Positions 54,278 through 64,000 are shown, counted from the first letter of the stretch. The stretch is DNA of 64,000 bases from Pomphorhynchus laevis (GCA_012934845.2 WNNJ02001118.1:62001-126000), one strand, 5' to 3'. The notes: generated by a model not told the origin, from the sequence alone. Numbers and translations: made by a program.

Positions 54278-55440
54278 TTAATGTGGCAAATGCGTGACAG
54301 CTTCACGCTTACAAGTCCACTAACAAAAAACACAGGAGAAGTCATACAGGTTTATTAATTAATAGTTTAAATGGGATCGGATTTGTCGTTTGAAGAACGG
54401 CATTGATGTTAATTGGCCTATATGAATAGGCAGATGATTCCACGAGAGAGGAGCAGTCATAATGAAGAAATGGAAACCAAAATAGGTAGAGTAGTTTGGA
54501 ACATGTAAAAGAATGGAATTACGGGAACGCAAGGAACAGTAAACAGGACGAGAATTATCAAGAAAAGGAAGGTTGAGAAATGAAAGGGTATGAAAAGTTA
54601 TAAGGCGAAAAGCAATGATAAGAAGACGAATTTGAACACGACAATAAATTGTAAGCAAATCGAGAGAAACAAGATGGTGGGATGTATGATCAAAACGACG
54701 AAGACGGAGGAGAATTCGGACGGCTGCGTGGACGATGCGTTGTAAAGGAAGAAGAGTGGATTTAGGTGAGTTGGAAAATATACCCAGACAGTAATCAAGT
54801 TCTGAGAAAATGAGAGAAGATATTAGAGTCATACAAGAGGGAAATCGAGGGAAGCAAGATGGTGGGATGTATGATCAGAACGACGAAGGATGAGGAGAAC
54901 TGGGACGGCTGCGTTTACGATGCGTTGTAGTGGAATAAGAGTGAATTTGGAGAATCGGAAAATAGACTAAGACAGTAATCAAGTCTTGAGAAAATGAGAG
55001 AAGATATTAGAGTCATACATTAAGGGAAATCGATCAATCTACGAACTTGACGGAGGTTGCGGAGTATCAAGGTAGATGAGCGTACTTTATCTCTAACGAA
55101 AGGTTAAAGTGAAAGTCGGTTGTCGAAATGGAAGCCTAGGAAAACGAGATTATCAACGATAGGAAGAATTGTACAATTTAATGATACGTAGGGAAGTTCT
55201 AAGCTGGGTCGTCGAGGAAATATCTACATTATTTTGGATTTATTAGGATTCAGTGAAAGACGAAGGGAAGAAAGATAATTGAAAATTGAGGCAAGACAGT
55301 CGGAAGCAGAAACACTAAGATCGTGAATACGGTAAGGAGATGTGTGAGCATAGATGAATGTTATCAGCATATTGCATAACATAAAAATTAAATGTATAAA
55401 AGATAGAAGATAAATCACGGATAAGAAGAGAGAAAAGCAA
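54278..55440 (-). mobile_element. Family A LINE, 3' half, copy A4
   Basis: The minus strand reads part of the RT thumb (SDCLASIFNYLSSLRLSLNP, near 55,300-55,230), then the C-terminal region in a 157-codon frame (54,832-54,359): LISSLIFSELDYCLGIFSNS, LHVPNYSTYFG and SWNHLPIHIG. The 3' hairpin is at 54,292-54,308. It is older than A2 and A3, and internally tandem-duplicated at 54,654-55,023. Confidence 0.85.
54654..55023 (-). repeat. About 185 bp tandem duplication within LINE copy A4
   Basis: Unit 1 (54,654-54,838) and unit 2 (54,839-55,023) share AACAAGATGGTGGGATGTAT-type sequence through AGAAGATATTAGAGTCATAC with about 90 percent identity. Confidence 0.8.
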
Positions 55441-55599
55441 AGGCAATATTTTATAATATTTACCATAAGTCTTTTCAGAATACCTTTAAGATGCATACGC
55501 GTATATATTCTAATCACAACTTGGATTATCATGTCGCTTGGAACAGATTATTATATAAATAAAACAACGGAACAAAAGATCTCTAAATATGGCTCCTCA

Positions 55600-56800
55600 G
55601 TAAATCGTCTTGCCGACGTGGGTATTCTTGATTTGCAGGTAAGCTATGTTGGTATGACCATATCGCTTTAGCATAAATGGATTCACTTGCAACGAACCAC
55701 AAACTGTTCAATTGGTAGTTTCGTTGATCTCAATTACACCATTCAGAAGCGTTTTGAGAAGCTTTTTAATTTGAAATTGCCTGACAACGATTATTTATGG
55801 CCATTATTTTCCCTTCTGTTAAGATTAGGTCGTCTAGGTATTGCTGACTCACGTTTTACTGCGATAGAAGAGTATAAAAACTCAAAAGACATATGCACTC
55901 CTTATTTAAATGACTTGTACGGTGTGGGCTTGAAGACTGAACAAGCCAAACGCATTGCCCTTATATGCACTTCAAAGATTGATCTTCAAAAGTCATTACT
56001 TAGAGATAAAGTAGCTAACGTTGGTGACAATTTGTTACGTAATATGAAACATCTACAAGTCAAAGGTACCTCGTCATGGCTCTCCACATATCCTACGAGT
56101 GATCGTTGGACTCGAGTTAGCAATGTAGAATTAAGTGAAGCACTTGCAGCTCGATATCATATACTATCACTAGACGCGCCCTCTCATTGCCCCTGCGATG
56201 AACATAATTATCTAGCTCATTTACTTACCTGTCCCACCGGAGGTCATCCATCGATAAGACATGATTCGATTCGTTATATCATTTCTAAAACTTTGACAGA
56301 AATATGTGATAATGTGCAAAAAAGAGCCAACACTACTGCCAGTAAATTCTAGTATTCATTTCGAGCGCATATCTACATCCTGCGCTCATGATGCACGTTT
56401 GGATATCGCCTGTTATGGTTTTACTGGAAGTCGTTCGGAACGAACTTTATTTGATACTTGCGTTTTTAACGTTTTCGCTCCATCCAACCTATAGAAATCC
56501 GCTGAGGCTGCTTTTACATACCACGAAACACTTAAATTCGCCAAGTATCAAGAGAGAGAAACTGACATAGAGAGAGGCCGAATTTCGCATCTATCGTGTT
56601 AACGTGTTTTGGTGGAGCAGTAAAATCATCTGCAATATTAATTTATAGAATTGCACAGAAAATGGCAATAAAAAACAATCATTCCTACTCAGAAGAATTA
56701 ACAAAATTACGGCCAAAGATTGGAATTCAGTTGGCTCGGTCAATTTCGATGTGTATTCGCGGTCCTTGTTCTGCTTGGCATAGATCTGCAAACTCAATGA
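55600..56800 (+). mobile_element. Family E LINE C-terminal half, copy E4
   Basis: The main frame (55,687-56,352) has LLLRLGRLGIADSRFTAIEE, VKGTSSWLSTYPTSDRWTRV, LSEALAARYHILS, the zinc cluster CPCDEHNYLAHLLTC and RHDSIRYIISKTLTEI. A second frame gives DARLDIACYGF and ERTLFDTCVFNVFAPSN. Then come KFAKYQERETDIERG and a final frame (56,596-56,805) with LTCFGGAVKSSAILIYRIAQ, KLRPKIGIQLARSISMCIRG. The endonuclease Asp strand and K..KY helix are present. About three frame changes are visible. Confidence 0.8.
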
Positions 56801-57199
56801 ACTAAAATTTATAGTATAACTGTATTTATTTAATGTGTTTCTGATTTTGTTTTAATAAAAGAATTTTCTCTTAAAAAATTAGTATGAATGTTTGCTCCTT
56901 TCGGGTTCTAACAAAGCGATTTTTCTCAGTTTCATTTGTGCTTCTTTACAAACAGCTCCATTACACGCGCTCATGAAAGGATAAAACGTATCAACTTCTA
57001 TTTTAATCACTTACTCGTTTTGTTTAGAAATTTTCAGTTTGGCGTGATATTTGAAATGAGATTTTGGATTGTCAGATGCATACGACGGATCAAAATGATT
57101 AAAGATAACACTATCAAGTAAGGACCGCTCCATTGAATCACCGAACAAGCCGTTACACTCGATATCTAAACGAGCCTCTACATTACGAGTTATTTATTC
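56801..57199. other. Sequence between two family E fragments
   Basis: About 400 bases with no recognised domain. It may be the 3' tail of E4 and flank. Confidence 0.35.
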
Positions 57200-57685
57200 T
57201 ATTTTGAAATAAGTATTTTCTGGGATTGGGTTTAGGATCGGTTTAATCAATAGCTACTGATGATGACACTTTTGTCAGTCTTTAAACAAGAAAATCTCTT
57301 ACAGTATTATGACGCACTATTAGTAATCCACCAATCTTACAAGAATACAATGACTCATTCGCTGCGGCGAATTCCCGCTTTCGCCGCAGCGATTCTACCT
57401 CTTATCTCTAAAATTAAACACGAGATACCCAAGCTAACACAAAGATGGTATGCAGACGACGCGTGTTTTGTTTGGAAAATTTCAGATTTAAATATCGTCT
57501 AGGATATATTAACTTTGTCTGGCCCTAATTTTGGTTTTCATTTAAATCAAAACAAATGTTACTTGCTTGTTCATTCCGAAAACAACTTGATTAATATTGA
57601 TTTTTTGCGGGTTATAACATCAACATAGAGACAGGGAATTCAATTATTAGGAAGTTACATAGGTTCTGAAAAGTTTATTAATGAA
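57200..57685 (+). mobile_element. Family E LINE RT core fragment, copy E5
   Basis: It contains AAAILPLISKIKHEIPKLTQ, RWYADDACFVWKISDLN, then LTLSGPNFGFHLNQNKCYLL and GIQLLGSYIGSEKFINE. These are the catalytic YADD box and the thumb of family E (compare 43,850-44,100). One stop follows the YADD region. It is cut off sharply at 57,685 by a tail repeat beginning ATCAAATCAGCTAACTGAG. Confidence 0.75.
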
Positions 57686-58225
57686 TCAAATCAGCTAACT
57701 GAGTCTACGTATTTAATATAATTAAAAAATAAACAAAACATAATAATGTTAAATCAAAATTAAATAATTAAATAATAAAATTAATAATTGTTTTTAGATT
57801 TTCTATAATTTAAATCAAGTTAAAAAATAAAAAATAAAAAAAATAAAATTTAAAATAAAAAAAATCGAAATTAAAAAAAAAATCATTTTTAAGATCGGTG
57901 TTGTTAAGAATAAGGCTTTCTGGATAAATTTGTTCGCTTATTGAATAAAAATTATTAGAAATAAATACACATATTAGATTTTCTATAATTTAAATCAAGT
58001 TAAAATAAAAAATTTAAAATAAACGTCATTTTTATGAATTGACTAATAAATAACAGACGTTGTATCAGAATAAGAATTAGAGGTCATCAGGAGGAAGTGC
58101 TCTGCTATCAGGTTTCGGTCCCTAACTCCTCTACCCAACATAGCAGCGGGGCCAAATACATGCTAATGATGTATTTCCTCTGAAATAACTATCTAGTATC
58201 TTATTCTAATACAAAGTATATTATT
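57686..58225 (-). repeat. Dispersed tail repeat with an RT piece of the AT-rich element
   Basis: It has the same ends and the same GC-rich block as the 28.4 kb copy. In the middle (about 57,890-57,975) the minus strand encodes FISNNFYSISEQIYPESLIL, a piece of the AT-rich RT (compare 8,075-8,130), flanked by a second stretch of tail sequence. This supports the tail and that RT belonging to one element, and suggests an insertion or recombination between copies. Confidence 0.75.
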
Positions 58226-58279
58226 TTTTTTATTTTTACAATTATTAAAAAACAACAACTCAATTAAAGAATAACAATT

Positions 58280-58507
58280 TTAAGTTAAGTTAAGAAAAAA
58301 AAAGGTTGAACTGTCTGTTTCAGTCCAGCAATCGTCGAGATCGACGCCGTTTTTATCGAAATCCTCATCAGATGTAGATGATGATTCATCAGAACTTACC
58401 AAGCAATTCTGGACGAATTCTATTTTATCGACCAGTTTTCCACACGTAACAACCTCCATGCTTGAAAATCTAGCTATCATATCGATATTAAATTCCTTCG
58501 TGCTACA
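58280..58507 (-). CDS. Acidic extension in frame after the PTP stop codon
   Basis: After the TGA at 58,510-58,508 the same frame stays open for 75 codons: CSTKEFNIDMIARFSSMEVV and an acidic end (SSDESSSTSDEDFDKNGVDL, DDCWTETDSS). A stop follows at 58,282-58,280. Either the TGA is a recent nonsense change, or it is read through, or this is chance. No family is recognised. Confidence 0.3.
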   Translation of the reverse strand, partial: CSTKEFNIDMIARFSSMEVVTCGKLVDKIEFVQNCLVSSDESSSTSDEDFDKNGVDLDDCWTETDSSTFFFLNLT

Positions 58508-60364
58508 TCATTGGTCTAGCATGTGATCCATTACTTCCTCGCATAGTCGATCAACGTTATCATCATTAGTTAATTTTGTATCAGAAGGTGTTGCCGTTGT
58601 CGAATCTGGATGTGTAAGGCTTTTTTCTTGTTTTGCAGTTTCGATAACAACAGATTTTAGATTTATAGAGGAATCTTCTTCAATAAAATCGATAAACTCT
58701 GATACCCATTTAGTGTTGATCTTCATGTTGACATCGCAGAACGCTTGTATGATTGATGGAAAACAGAATCTGGGCTGCTCTGGTGTTTGAATAAGCCCAT
58801 GACGTTCATTACGAAGATTGTGTAAAATATTCATAAGTTGAGCATGAGAGTTACAACCTTCACTTGCTGCAAGTAGAGTGATTACGATATCTACAAAAGC
58901 AAACGTGCCACTTCTTCCGATACCAGCACTGCAATGAATAACTGGTGAGTGTTCGAAGACATGTTGACTTCGTAATATGCTAAGAAAACGAAAGAAATTT
59001 TCAGGGCAAGAGGGTTCGACAAAGTCAGGCCAATCAGTATAATTGTAGTTATGTATATCTCTTGTTTCGCCTGTATTGCTTTTTAGAACTTTTAAAATCC
59101 TCTCTACAAACGAGTCGTAATGTATTCCAGATTGAAGTTCAACAGTCATATCGATATCGTTCAAACGCATAATTGCCGTATCTTCTTCGCTAAGACCATC
59201 GATTAGTATTTTTTCTATAGTGCACTCCATTGTAAAAAACTGGAAGCATTTGGAACGGCCCTTTTCTACTAACTTATTCAGAATAATAATCGACCGAACG
59301 TTATCTCGCCAAACCATATTCCAATAATGTGAGATCGTGTTCGACAAAGGGCCCTGAGAAAGTATGTATGATCGATTTGCAGGTTTATATCCAACAAAGT
59401 TAGCATTGATATACGATGTTTGACAGTTTTTAAGCTTTACTAATGTGCTGTCGACTTTTCCATTGCGTTCTAAAAAAGGATACGCAGTGTAGTTATATCC
59501 ACCCGACTGTTCATAGTCGCGATCCCATTTATTCGTAAGATTTAGATCTTTTAATTGACCCGGAGCAATCCCGCGCATATTGGTGGGCATCTGTAATCCA
59601 TAATCTTTTAATCTTAGGAATTCTCGAAAACCTTCACACTTTTTATTTCGGTTGATTTGACTGCATATGGATTTTCGTATTAGTTCGTCGGAACCTTTTG
59701 TCGGGTTCAGTGATATGCGGGAAACCATGGCGGATGAAGGCTCCGTAGGCCCGCTTTCAGAAATATTTAATTCGCGGGCTTCGGCAACTGCTTCTTCGTC
59801 TGATTGGGGTAATTCTTTTTGGCCATCATCATTCGGACGCATATGTATTATCGTGGAGTCAAGAAAATTGTAATCAGTTGTTGAACTGTGAATGCAAACT
59901 TCGCGATGTTCAGGATGGCAAATGTTCGGATTTATTTGGTCGAAATATGGATGATAATTGTTTTCAATGCTCGATAGAAGGGCCTTTGCATTTCCTCGCA
60001 TCAACGCGATTGAAATACGCTGAAACAGGCGGGCTGCTGCAATATCGTACGACATTGATGAACGAAGAGCTAAATTTCGAGCTATGCGCCTAACTAACTG
60101 CTCACCCTCTGGATTCCAGCCTCCGTAACACTCTAGCACAGCAGGGGTGAAGTTGTACATTGCTTCGATCATTTGAGCCCGGTATTTCCTGTCTTTGACA
60201 TTGGAGGCGTACTCATTGGCAGAGAAAAGTTGGGTACGAGCGGCATGGCGGATGTAGGCCTTCTGTAGCGGGTTTGTAACCGCAAAATCCACTGCTTCCG
60301 GCGGATCTCCGTAAATTAGAATATCAGCCGGTCTTTCTCTGAGATTCTTTATCAGGTTCGGGAC
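58508..60364 (-). CDS. LINE endonuclease end fused in frame to a PTP1B-like tyrosine phosphatase
   Basis: The frame is open from 60,364 to the TGA at 58,510. Counting residues from the GTG at 60,292, residues 1-112 are the end of the family D endonuclease: upstream RPADILIYGD, then DFAVTNPLQ, K-x-x-KYRAQ, FTPAVLECYGGWN, LFQRISIALMRGNAKALLSS. Residues 113-203 are a linker with an acidic patch. About residues 204-520 are a classical tyrosine phosphatase: YINANFVGY (295-303), ILSQGPLSNTISHYWNMVW, VEKGRSKCFQF, the WPD loop (TDWPDFVEP, 419-427), the signature HCSAGIGRSG (453-462) and Q loop (GLIQTPEQ, 499-506). Closest by motif are PTPN1/PTPN2. The usual KNRY/D loop is altered (YNYTAYPF), which may weaken phosphotyrosine binding. 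A Ser/Thr/acid tail follows. The PTP part has no introns, unlike the other host genes here. Explanations include capture of a cDNA by the LINE, or insertion of the LINE into a retrogene. Confidence 0.85.
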   Translation of the reverse strand, partial: VPNLIKNLRERPADILIYGDPPEAVDFAVTNPLQKAYIRHAARTQLFSANEYASNVKDRKYRAQMIEAMYNFTPAVLECYGGWNPEGEQLVRRIARNLALRSSMSYDIAAARLFQRISIALMRGNAKALLSSIENNYHPYFDQINPNICHPEHREVCIHSSTTDYNFLDSTIIHMRPNDDGQKELPQSDEEAVAEARELNISESGPTEPSSAMVSRISLNPTKGSDELIRKSICSQINRNKKCEGFREFLRLKDYGLQMPTNMRGIAPGQLKDLNLTNKWDRDYEQSGGYNYTAYPFLERNGKVDSTLVKLKNCQTSYINANFVGYKPANRSYILSQGPLSNTISHYWNMVWRDNVRSIIILNKLVEKGRSKCFQFFTMECTIEKILIDGLSEEDTAIMRLNDIDMTVELQSGIHYDSFVERILKVLKSNTGETRDIHNYNYTDWPDFVEPSCPENFFRFLSILRSQHVFEHSPVIHCSAGIGRSGTFAFVDIVITLLAASEGCNSHAQLMNILHNLRNERHGLIQTPEQPRFCFPSIIQAFCDVNMKINTKWVSEFIDFIEEDSSINLKSVVIETAKQEKSLTHPDSTTATPSDTKLTNDDNVDRLCEEVMDHMLDQ

Positions 60365-62164
60365 TTATCGTCCAACGTGCATTCCAGCCGATTGTGCAGC
60401 CTGAAAAACAATGTATCGAATGCCATTATGACGTAGGCCTGTAAAACCTCCAAAAGAGCATGTTAAGGCATGGAAACCCATACAATCAGCTTTACGGTAA
60501 CACCTACTGCACCTGTAGATTTCATCAGAAATGGGAATGCCCAGCCAGAAACGTATTAGGACAGAAAATTCGTTGTCGGTCAGCGATAGACCAAGACTTT
60601 TGTTGGGTGTACATTGTAGCCAAGCATTTGCGTGGTTAGAGGACACTAAAAGTATTCGCGCTTTGTCCGCCTCACTCGATCTCGATTTTAACTGATCTAG
60701 CATGGCTGAGTCAATGAGAGAGGACAATTTTCCCTGTACTGTCGACACAACGAACTTAGTTGAAACTTCCTCTAGTGCGTTTTTTGATGTGATGAATCCA
60801 GGAAAAGTACTAGCATCCAGATCAAGAGAAGTTGCAGCAGCTTGAGTACTTGCTATGAAGGCTGCTGAACAGTGTTTCAGAGTACTTCTCAGACCGAGTT
60901 CGCCCATTTTTAGAGGAAGTTCAGCTTGACACTTTGCCTTGATTGAAAGTTGAACTGATGTGATTATTCCAAGTGCGCGCATAACTGCCTCGTTGAACCG
61001 ATGGCAGAAGTCGTCCATAAAACGGAAGTCAACGCTTCTCATGTAAAATGCCACTCTAGGGGCTGACGCGCAGTGTAGCAAAAGCAAATAAGCTACATGA
61101 GCATCAGAAATTGATGTCACGAGATTTATATCGTGGAGGAGTTTGGGCATAACCTTTTCGAGCATGAACGACTTGACAAAATCAGGCGAGCCAATCGGAC
61201 AACCAAGTAGTGAAAAATTGCGACCACTCACAACTGTACAGGGTTGCTGACAAGTATTGTTGATGGATTGAATATCGTCTGTGTTTCCTATAAGTTCCGT
61301 CTTACCCCAGTTAATGAACAATCCAATCATTGAAAATTCTGAGGAGATAAAATTCAGTGCAAGAGCAATGGCATTTGGGTTGCCCCCAATGATGCCATCA
61401 TCCAAATACCATTTGTTGAAATGAATGCCCTCCATATTGTTAAGCTGTGCAAGTACTGGGTGGATTGCCACAGAGAACAGTAGAGGGCCTAAGGGGTCAC
61501 CTTGTTGAACTCCGGATTCAGATTTTAGGTATTGCGAGCCGAAACGGAGATAAGTGGGGTGATCGTAGCACCAACGTACCCACGCTGCCATTTGAGGAAT
61601 TTGGGATTCAATTGCTCTCAAGAAAATACGCCTGTCAATAGTGTTAAATGCGTTCGACACGTCGATTTTTGCCCACGTCCAATTTCCCAATTCAGGCATA
61701 TGTTCGTTCGTGCGGCGGACCTTATGGATTATGTTGTCAATGCCGTTCGGTGTTGCAACGCCCATCTATAATGGTCTGAGAATTGTTACGAACTCTCCTC
61801 TTAACTTCGAACAAACGCACTTTGAGCATATTCGTCGGAGTGTATCTCCAATTGCAATAGGGCGAATACCTTTGTTTGGCTTTTCTAGAGCGATGAGGTT
61901 CGCGCCTGCCAAGAAAGGAGCAACTTGTTGTGGTAAATCACCTGCCACCATGTTGTTTATCAATTGCGTTAAGCGTGAAAGAAGTGTTCCTGAGGGATCG
62001 GCGGAAATGAGGTCCTGCAAGTGTTCGGGCCTCAGTCCAAGACAACCAGGCGATGATGCTGCGGGGAAAGAAAATACAGCGTCTTTTACGGTATCACTGT
62101 CAAAAAGAATAGGCTGACTATTACAAAGGTATGAGTGATGTATGTCTTTACCCGCGGGGTGCAA
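60365..62164 (-). pseudogene. Family D LINE RT and zinc cluster, copy D1
   Basis: One frame runs from 62,164 to 60,365, broken by a TAG at 61,768-61,766. It has CLGLRPEHLQDLISADP, IRPIAIGDTLRRICSK, GVATPNGIDNIIHKVRR, WAKIDVSNAFNTIDRRIF (first catalytic block), ESGVQQGDPLGPLLFSVAIH, NKWYLDDGIIGG (YLDD box), SLLGCPIGSPDFV, LGLSLTDNEFSVLIRFWLGI and the CCHC cluster CSRCYRKADCMGFHALTC. A TAA at 60,367-60,365 ends it, and the endonuclease continues in the same frame after this stop. The zinc cluster directly before the nuclease is the R2-superclade arrangement. The TAG sits where a Gln codon is usual. D1 is much better preserved than D2. Confidence 0.88.
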
Positions 62165-62281
62165 GTGACCCAGCCGCTGTCGAACTTCGTCAGTGGGTGA
62201 AATATATCGGGAGAGGATAAACTTTGCATGACCTTACTGTAATTACCCTGTCTTGCCAAATCTATTGACGACATTATTGTA

Positions 62282-62935
62282 CTAGTGTGAGCTGTTTTTT
62301 TTGGGAGAATTGAGGAGTGGCAAAACTTGATCGCGTATCTCTCCGAGCTGTCTGAATTCAATGTTATCTAGCATTTGAGATATACCCTGTAGAGTCGCGT
62401 TGCGGCGTCTTGAGGGGCGACCTTTGATATCTGACTTAATGAAGGCAATTTTGGCAAAACCGAGAAGGAGTGTCCAAGATGCGGGTGAACGATAATGCAG
62501 CGCATCAGCAATGAGTCTTGACAATATTCGAGCAGACCTGCTTCGAAGATTCCAGGGAATGCGTCGAAAAGTAGGCACTTCAGATTGCCATAGTTCGCGA
62601 AGGAACGACCAGGTGATGTATGACTCACTCACCTCGTCAACGTGAGCCTCAGTTGATGTATGACCAGACGTTTTAAGGAAGATGTCATCATTAACACGCT
62701 TACTCTCCGGAAACAAAAAGTTTGTCGGCGGAACAGTGACGTTAGTAGTGACAGCCATTGGAGTTGGCGGGAGAGACGATCCTAGGCAGCGAGAACGTAT
62801 TGGTCCGTGTACCTTTATGAGTCCGAGCTTAGTAATGGAAATAACTCGCCCACAAACTGAACAAAGCGAGGAGGTATGTGAAGGGTGTAGATGAGGAATT
62901 GGGTTTCCTGACATGGCGTCGTTATTGCAAACCAC
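62282..62935 (-). pseudogene. Family D LINE N-terminal part, copy D1
   Basis: It has an ATG at 62,935 or 62,914 (MSGNPIPHL). Residues 17-45 form a C2HC zinc finger (CSVCGRVISITKLGLIKVH, SRCLGSS), which in R2-like elements helps bind target DNA. After a variable linker comes RRIPWNLRSRSARILSRLIA, DALHYRSPASWTLLLGFAKI and RNATLQGISQML. The frame ends with NSSH at 62,282. Coding similarity continues in another frame (SSIDLARQGNYSKVMQSLSS, to about 62,170), so one frameshift separates this part from the RT. Confidence 0.8.
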
Positions 62936-63185
62936 TCGATCGCTGAGTTATAAATTTACGACTAATTTGATGACACTCAAATTTTGAGTATAAAAATCGT
63001 TGGTATAAATTGTCCTATGTTATTTTGTATTTCCAACGAAAGAGTTTGTATTTCCAACGAAAGAGGAAACAGTTATTTCAAGGGCTATTATTGAAATGAC
63101 AATATCGTTGATTCGAAAAGAGCATTGACTGTAAGTAATTTATGTTTATTAGAAACCAAAATTTTTTAAGGTGTATTTTTTTAAA
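62936..63185. other. Region upstream of LINE D1 with a short tandem repeat
   Basis: TTTGTATTTCCAACGAAAGA occurs twice in a row at about 63,022-63,064. It is the possible 5' leader of D1; no gene was seen. Confidence 0.45.
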
Positions 63186-63190
63186 GTATA

Positions 63191-63480
63191 TTATTTATTA
63201 TCCATCCATAAAAATTTGCCACTTAAGAGTTTAAATTTATTCTTTATATTATTGTGTTGATTTATATATTTTACTATTTTCTGCTTAATGTTATTTTTAT
63301 AGTAACCTAGTTTAAAATATGTATCTATTAAATTATTTAAATAATTTTGAAGAAAGCCAATATCATTACATATTGTTGCAATTCTTAAAATTTCATTATT
63401 TAATGTATTATATTTTATATTATATGGTATCCATGAATGCTCATGCAAAAATATGTTTCTTGTAAATTTAAAAATGGTAC
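63191..63480 (-). pseudogene. C-terminal piece of the AT-rich RT element
   Basis: The minus strand encodes IFKFTRNIFLHEHSWIPYNI, then KYNTLNNEILRIATICNDIG and, at the end, NNIKQKIVKYINQHNN through KFLWMDNK. It matches the end of the 8.4 kb copy and extends it by about 40 residues. The frame stays open upstream to 63,634, but that part (MFFGCISTSAVSILLVEKKQ) is unrelated to the RT, so the copy is truncated there by other DNA. Confidence 0.65.
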
Positions 63481-63689
63481 TTGTTTCTCCAGGAATTGTA
63501 CAGTCTTGCTGAACAAAATTCATATGTTGCTTTTTCTCTACTAACAAAATCGATACAGCAGAAGTGGAAATGCATCCAAAGAACATGTCCCGTGAAGTCA
63601 AGCATTCTTGATCCATAATATAATTAATTAACATAATTTTTAAAGACGAAATTATTACAAAAAATACTTGGAATAAATGTTCTTAGTAG

Positions 63690-64000
63690 TTTCGTAGCTA
63701 AAGCTTATGTGTTACCTGTGAAATTAGGTGGTTTGGGTATTGACGATTCATCAGACGAAACTACTAAGCGTTACGACAATTCTGTCAAATTATGTGAATG
63801 ATTTTATAAAAACCTGGGCCCAGAGAAAACAAGAATTAAGCAGGAAGAGATTGCTTGAGCGATTAAGAAATACAATCAATTGAAATTAATGAAAACAAAA
63901 ACACAAATACTTGAATCTTCCGATAAGACAATACGCCGTGTGTTCGATAGCGCATGTACCACTAATACATCATCATGGATCACAGTTAAACCGAATGTTC
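63690..64000 (+). mobile_element. Family E LINE fragment running off the window
   Basis: It reads VAKAYVLPVKLGGLGIDDSS, YDNSVKL, a stop, KNLGPEKTRIKQEEI, a further stop and VFDSACTTNTSSWITVKPN. The LGGLGI and SSW(L/I)T patches are the linker between RT and endonuclease in family E. The endonuclease would lie beyond 64,000. Confidence 0.7.

Larger units (their letters stand above)
53942..55533. repeat. 75-80 bp direct repeat flanking LINE copy A4
   Basis: Both copies contain AGATGCATACGCGTA(C/T)ATAT followed by TCTAATCACAACTTGGA(C/T)T and ATCATG. They are at 53,942-54,020 and 55,453-55,533. They are far longer than LINE target duplications. They border the A4 element on both sides with some extra DNA on the left. 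Confidence 0.75.

Noticed and set aside
58508-58510. TGA of the phosphatase frame as a selenocysteine codon
   Set aside because: No selenoprotein family is involved and no SECIS-like hairpin was noticed downstream.
63530-63634. Peptide MFFGCISTSAVSILL resembling a mariner or Tc1 transposase strand
   Set aside because: Only about 15 residues are suggestive, and no inverted terminal repeats or DDE residues can be seen around it.

Overview
The window is AT-rich animal nuclear DNA. Three host-type genes have introns, and most of the rest is degraded or nested non-LTR retrotransposon sequence. The eEF1A protein has ecdysozoan and slightly nematode-like features, and the LINE mix would fit a nematode or related invertebrate. 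That placement is inference; the sequence does not name the species.

Host genes: (1) a minus-strand multi-exon gene at 5,949-11,174 that resembles the RNA polymerase I factor TAF1C; its exon phases agree at both introns seen. (2) eEF1A on the plus strand at 24,101-27,399, with one 1.9 kb coding intron and a likely leader intron. (3) A partial plus-strand TSR3 gene (18S rRNA aminocarboxypropyltransferase) at about 53,116-53,827, which appears to use a 52 bp GC-AG intron. (4) An intronless PTP1B-like tyrosine phosphatase domain at 58,508-59,956 on the minus strand, open in frame with the endonuclease end of a LINE. This is the most unusual object in the window.

Mobile elements, left to right: family A (CR1/L2-like, ORF1 plus APE endonuclease-RT) at 1-3,190, 13,145-13,272, 15,605-15,830, 15,895-18,985, 45,838-49,897 and 54,278-55,440. 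Family B (APE-type LINE with a Cys-rich ORF1) lies at 11,360-14,542, with a related ORF1 at 3,787-4,542. A Jockey/I-like element with zinc knuckles lies at 18,986-21,960. CR1-like 3' ends lie at 22,860-23,340, 29,500-30,276, 32,165-32,360 and 44,494-45,741, and an RTE-like RT at 31,400-32,100. Two families have an R2-type (restriction-like) endonuclease: D at 38,794-41,079, 52,275-52,457 and 58,508-62,935, and E at 32,385-34,640, 41,094-42,116, 42,234-44,230, 55,600-56,800, 57,200-57,685 and 63,690-64,000. A third restriction-like endonuclease tail is at 5,225-5,652. Penelope-like elements form a near-perfect 3 kb palindrome at 35,096-38,113 between TA microsatellites. A second, highly AT-rich RT family (6,725-8,410, 50,097-50,288, 63,191-63,480) has a dispersed tail repeat that also occurs in the leader and intron of eEF1A.

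The genes do not form a pathway. TAF1C-like and TSR3 both concern ribosomal RNA, and eEF1A concerns translation, but their proximity is probably chance. The layout is a few housekeeping genes separated, and in places interrupted, by several generations of retroelements. No LTR retroelement, tRNA, rRNA or CRISPR array was recognised.
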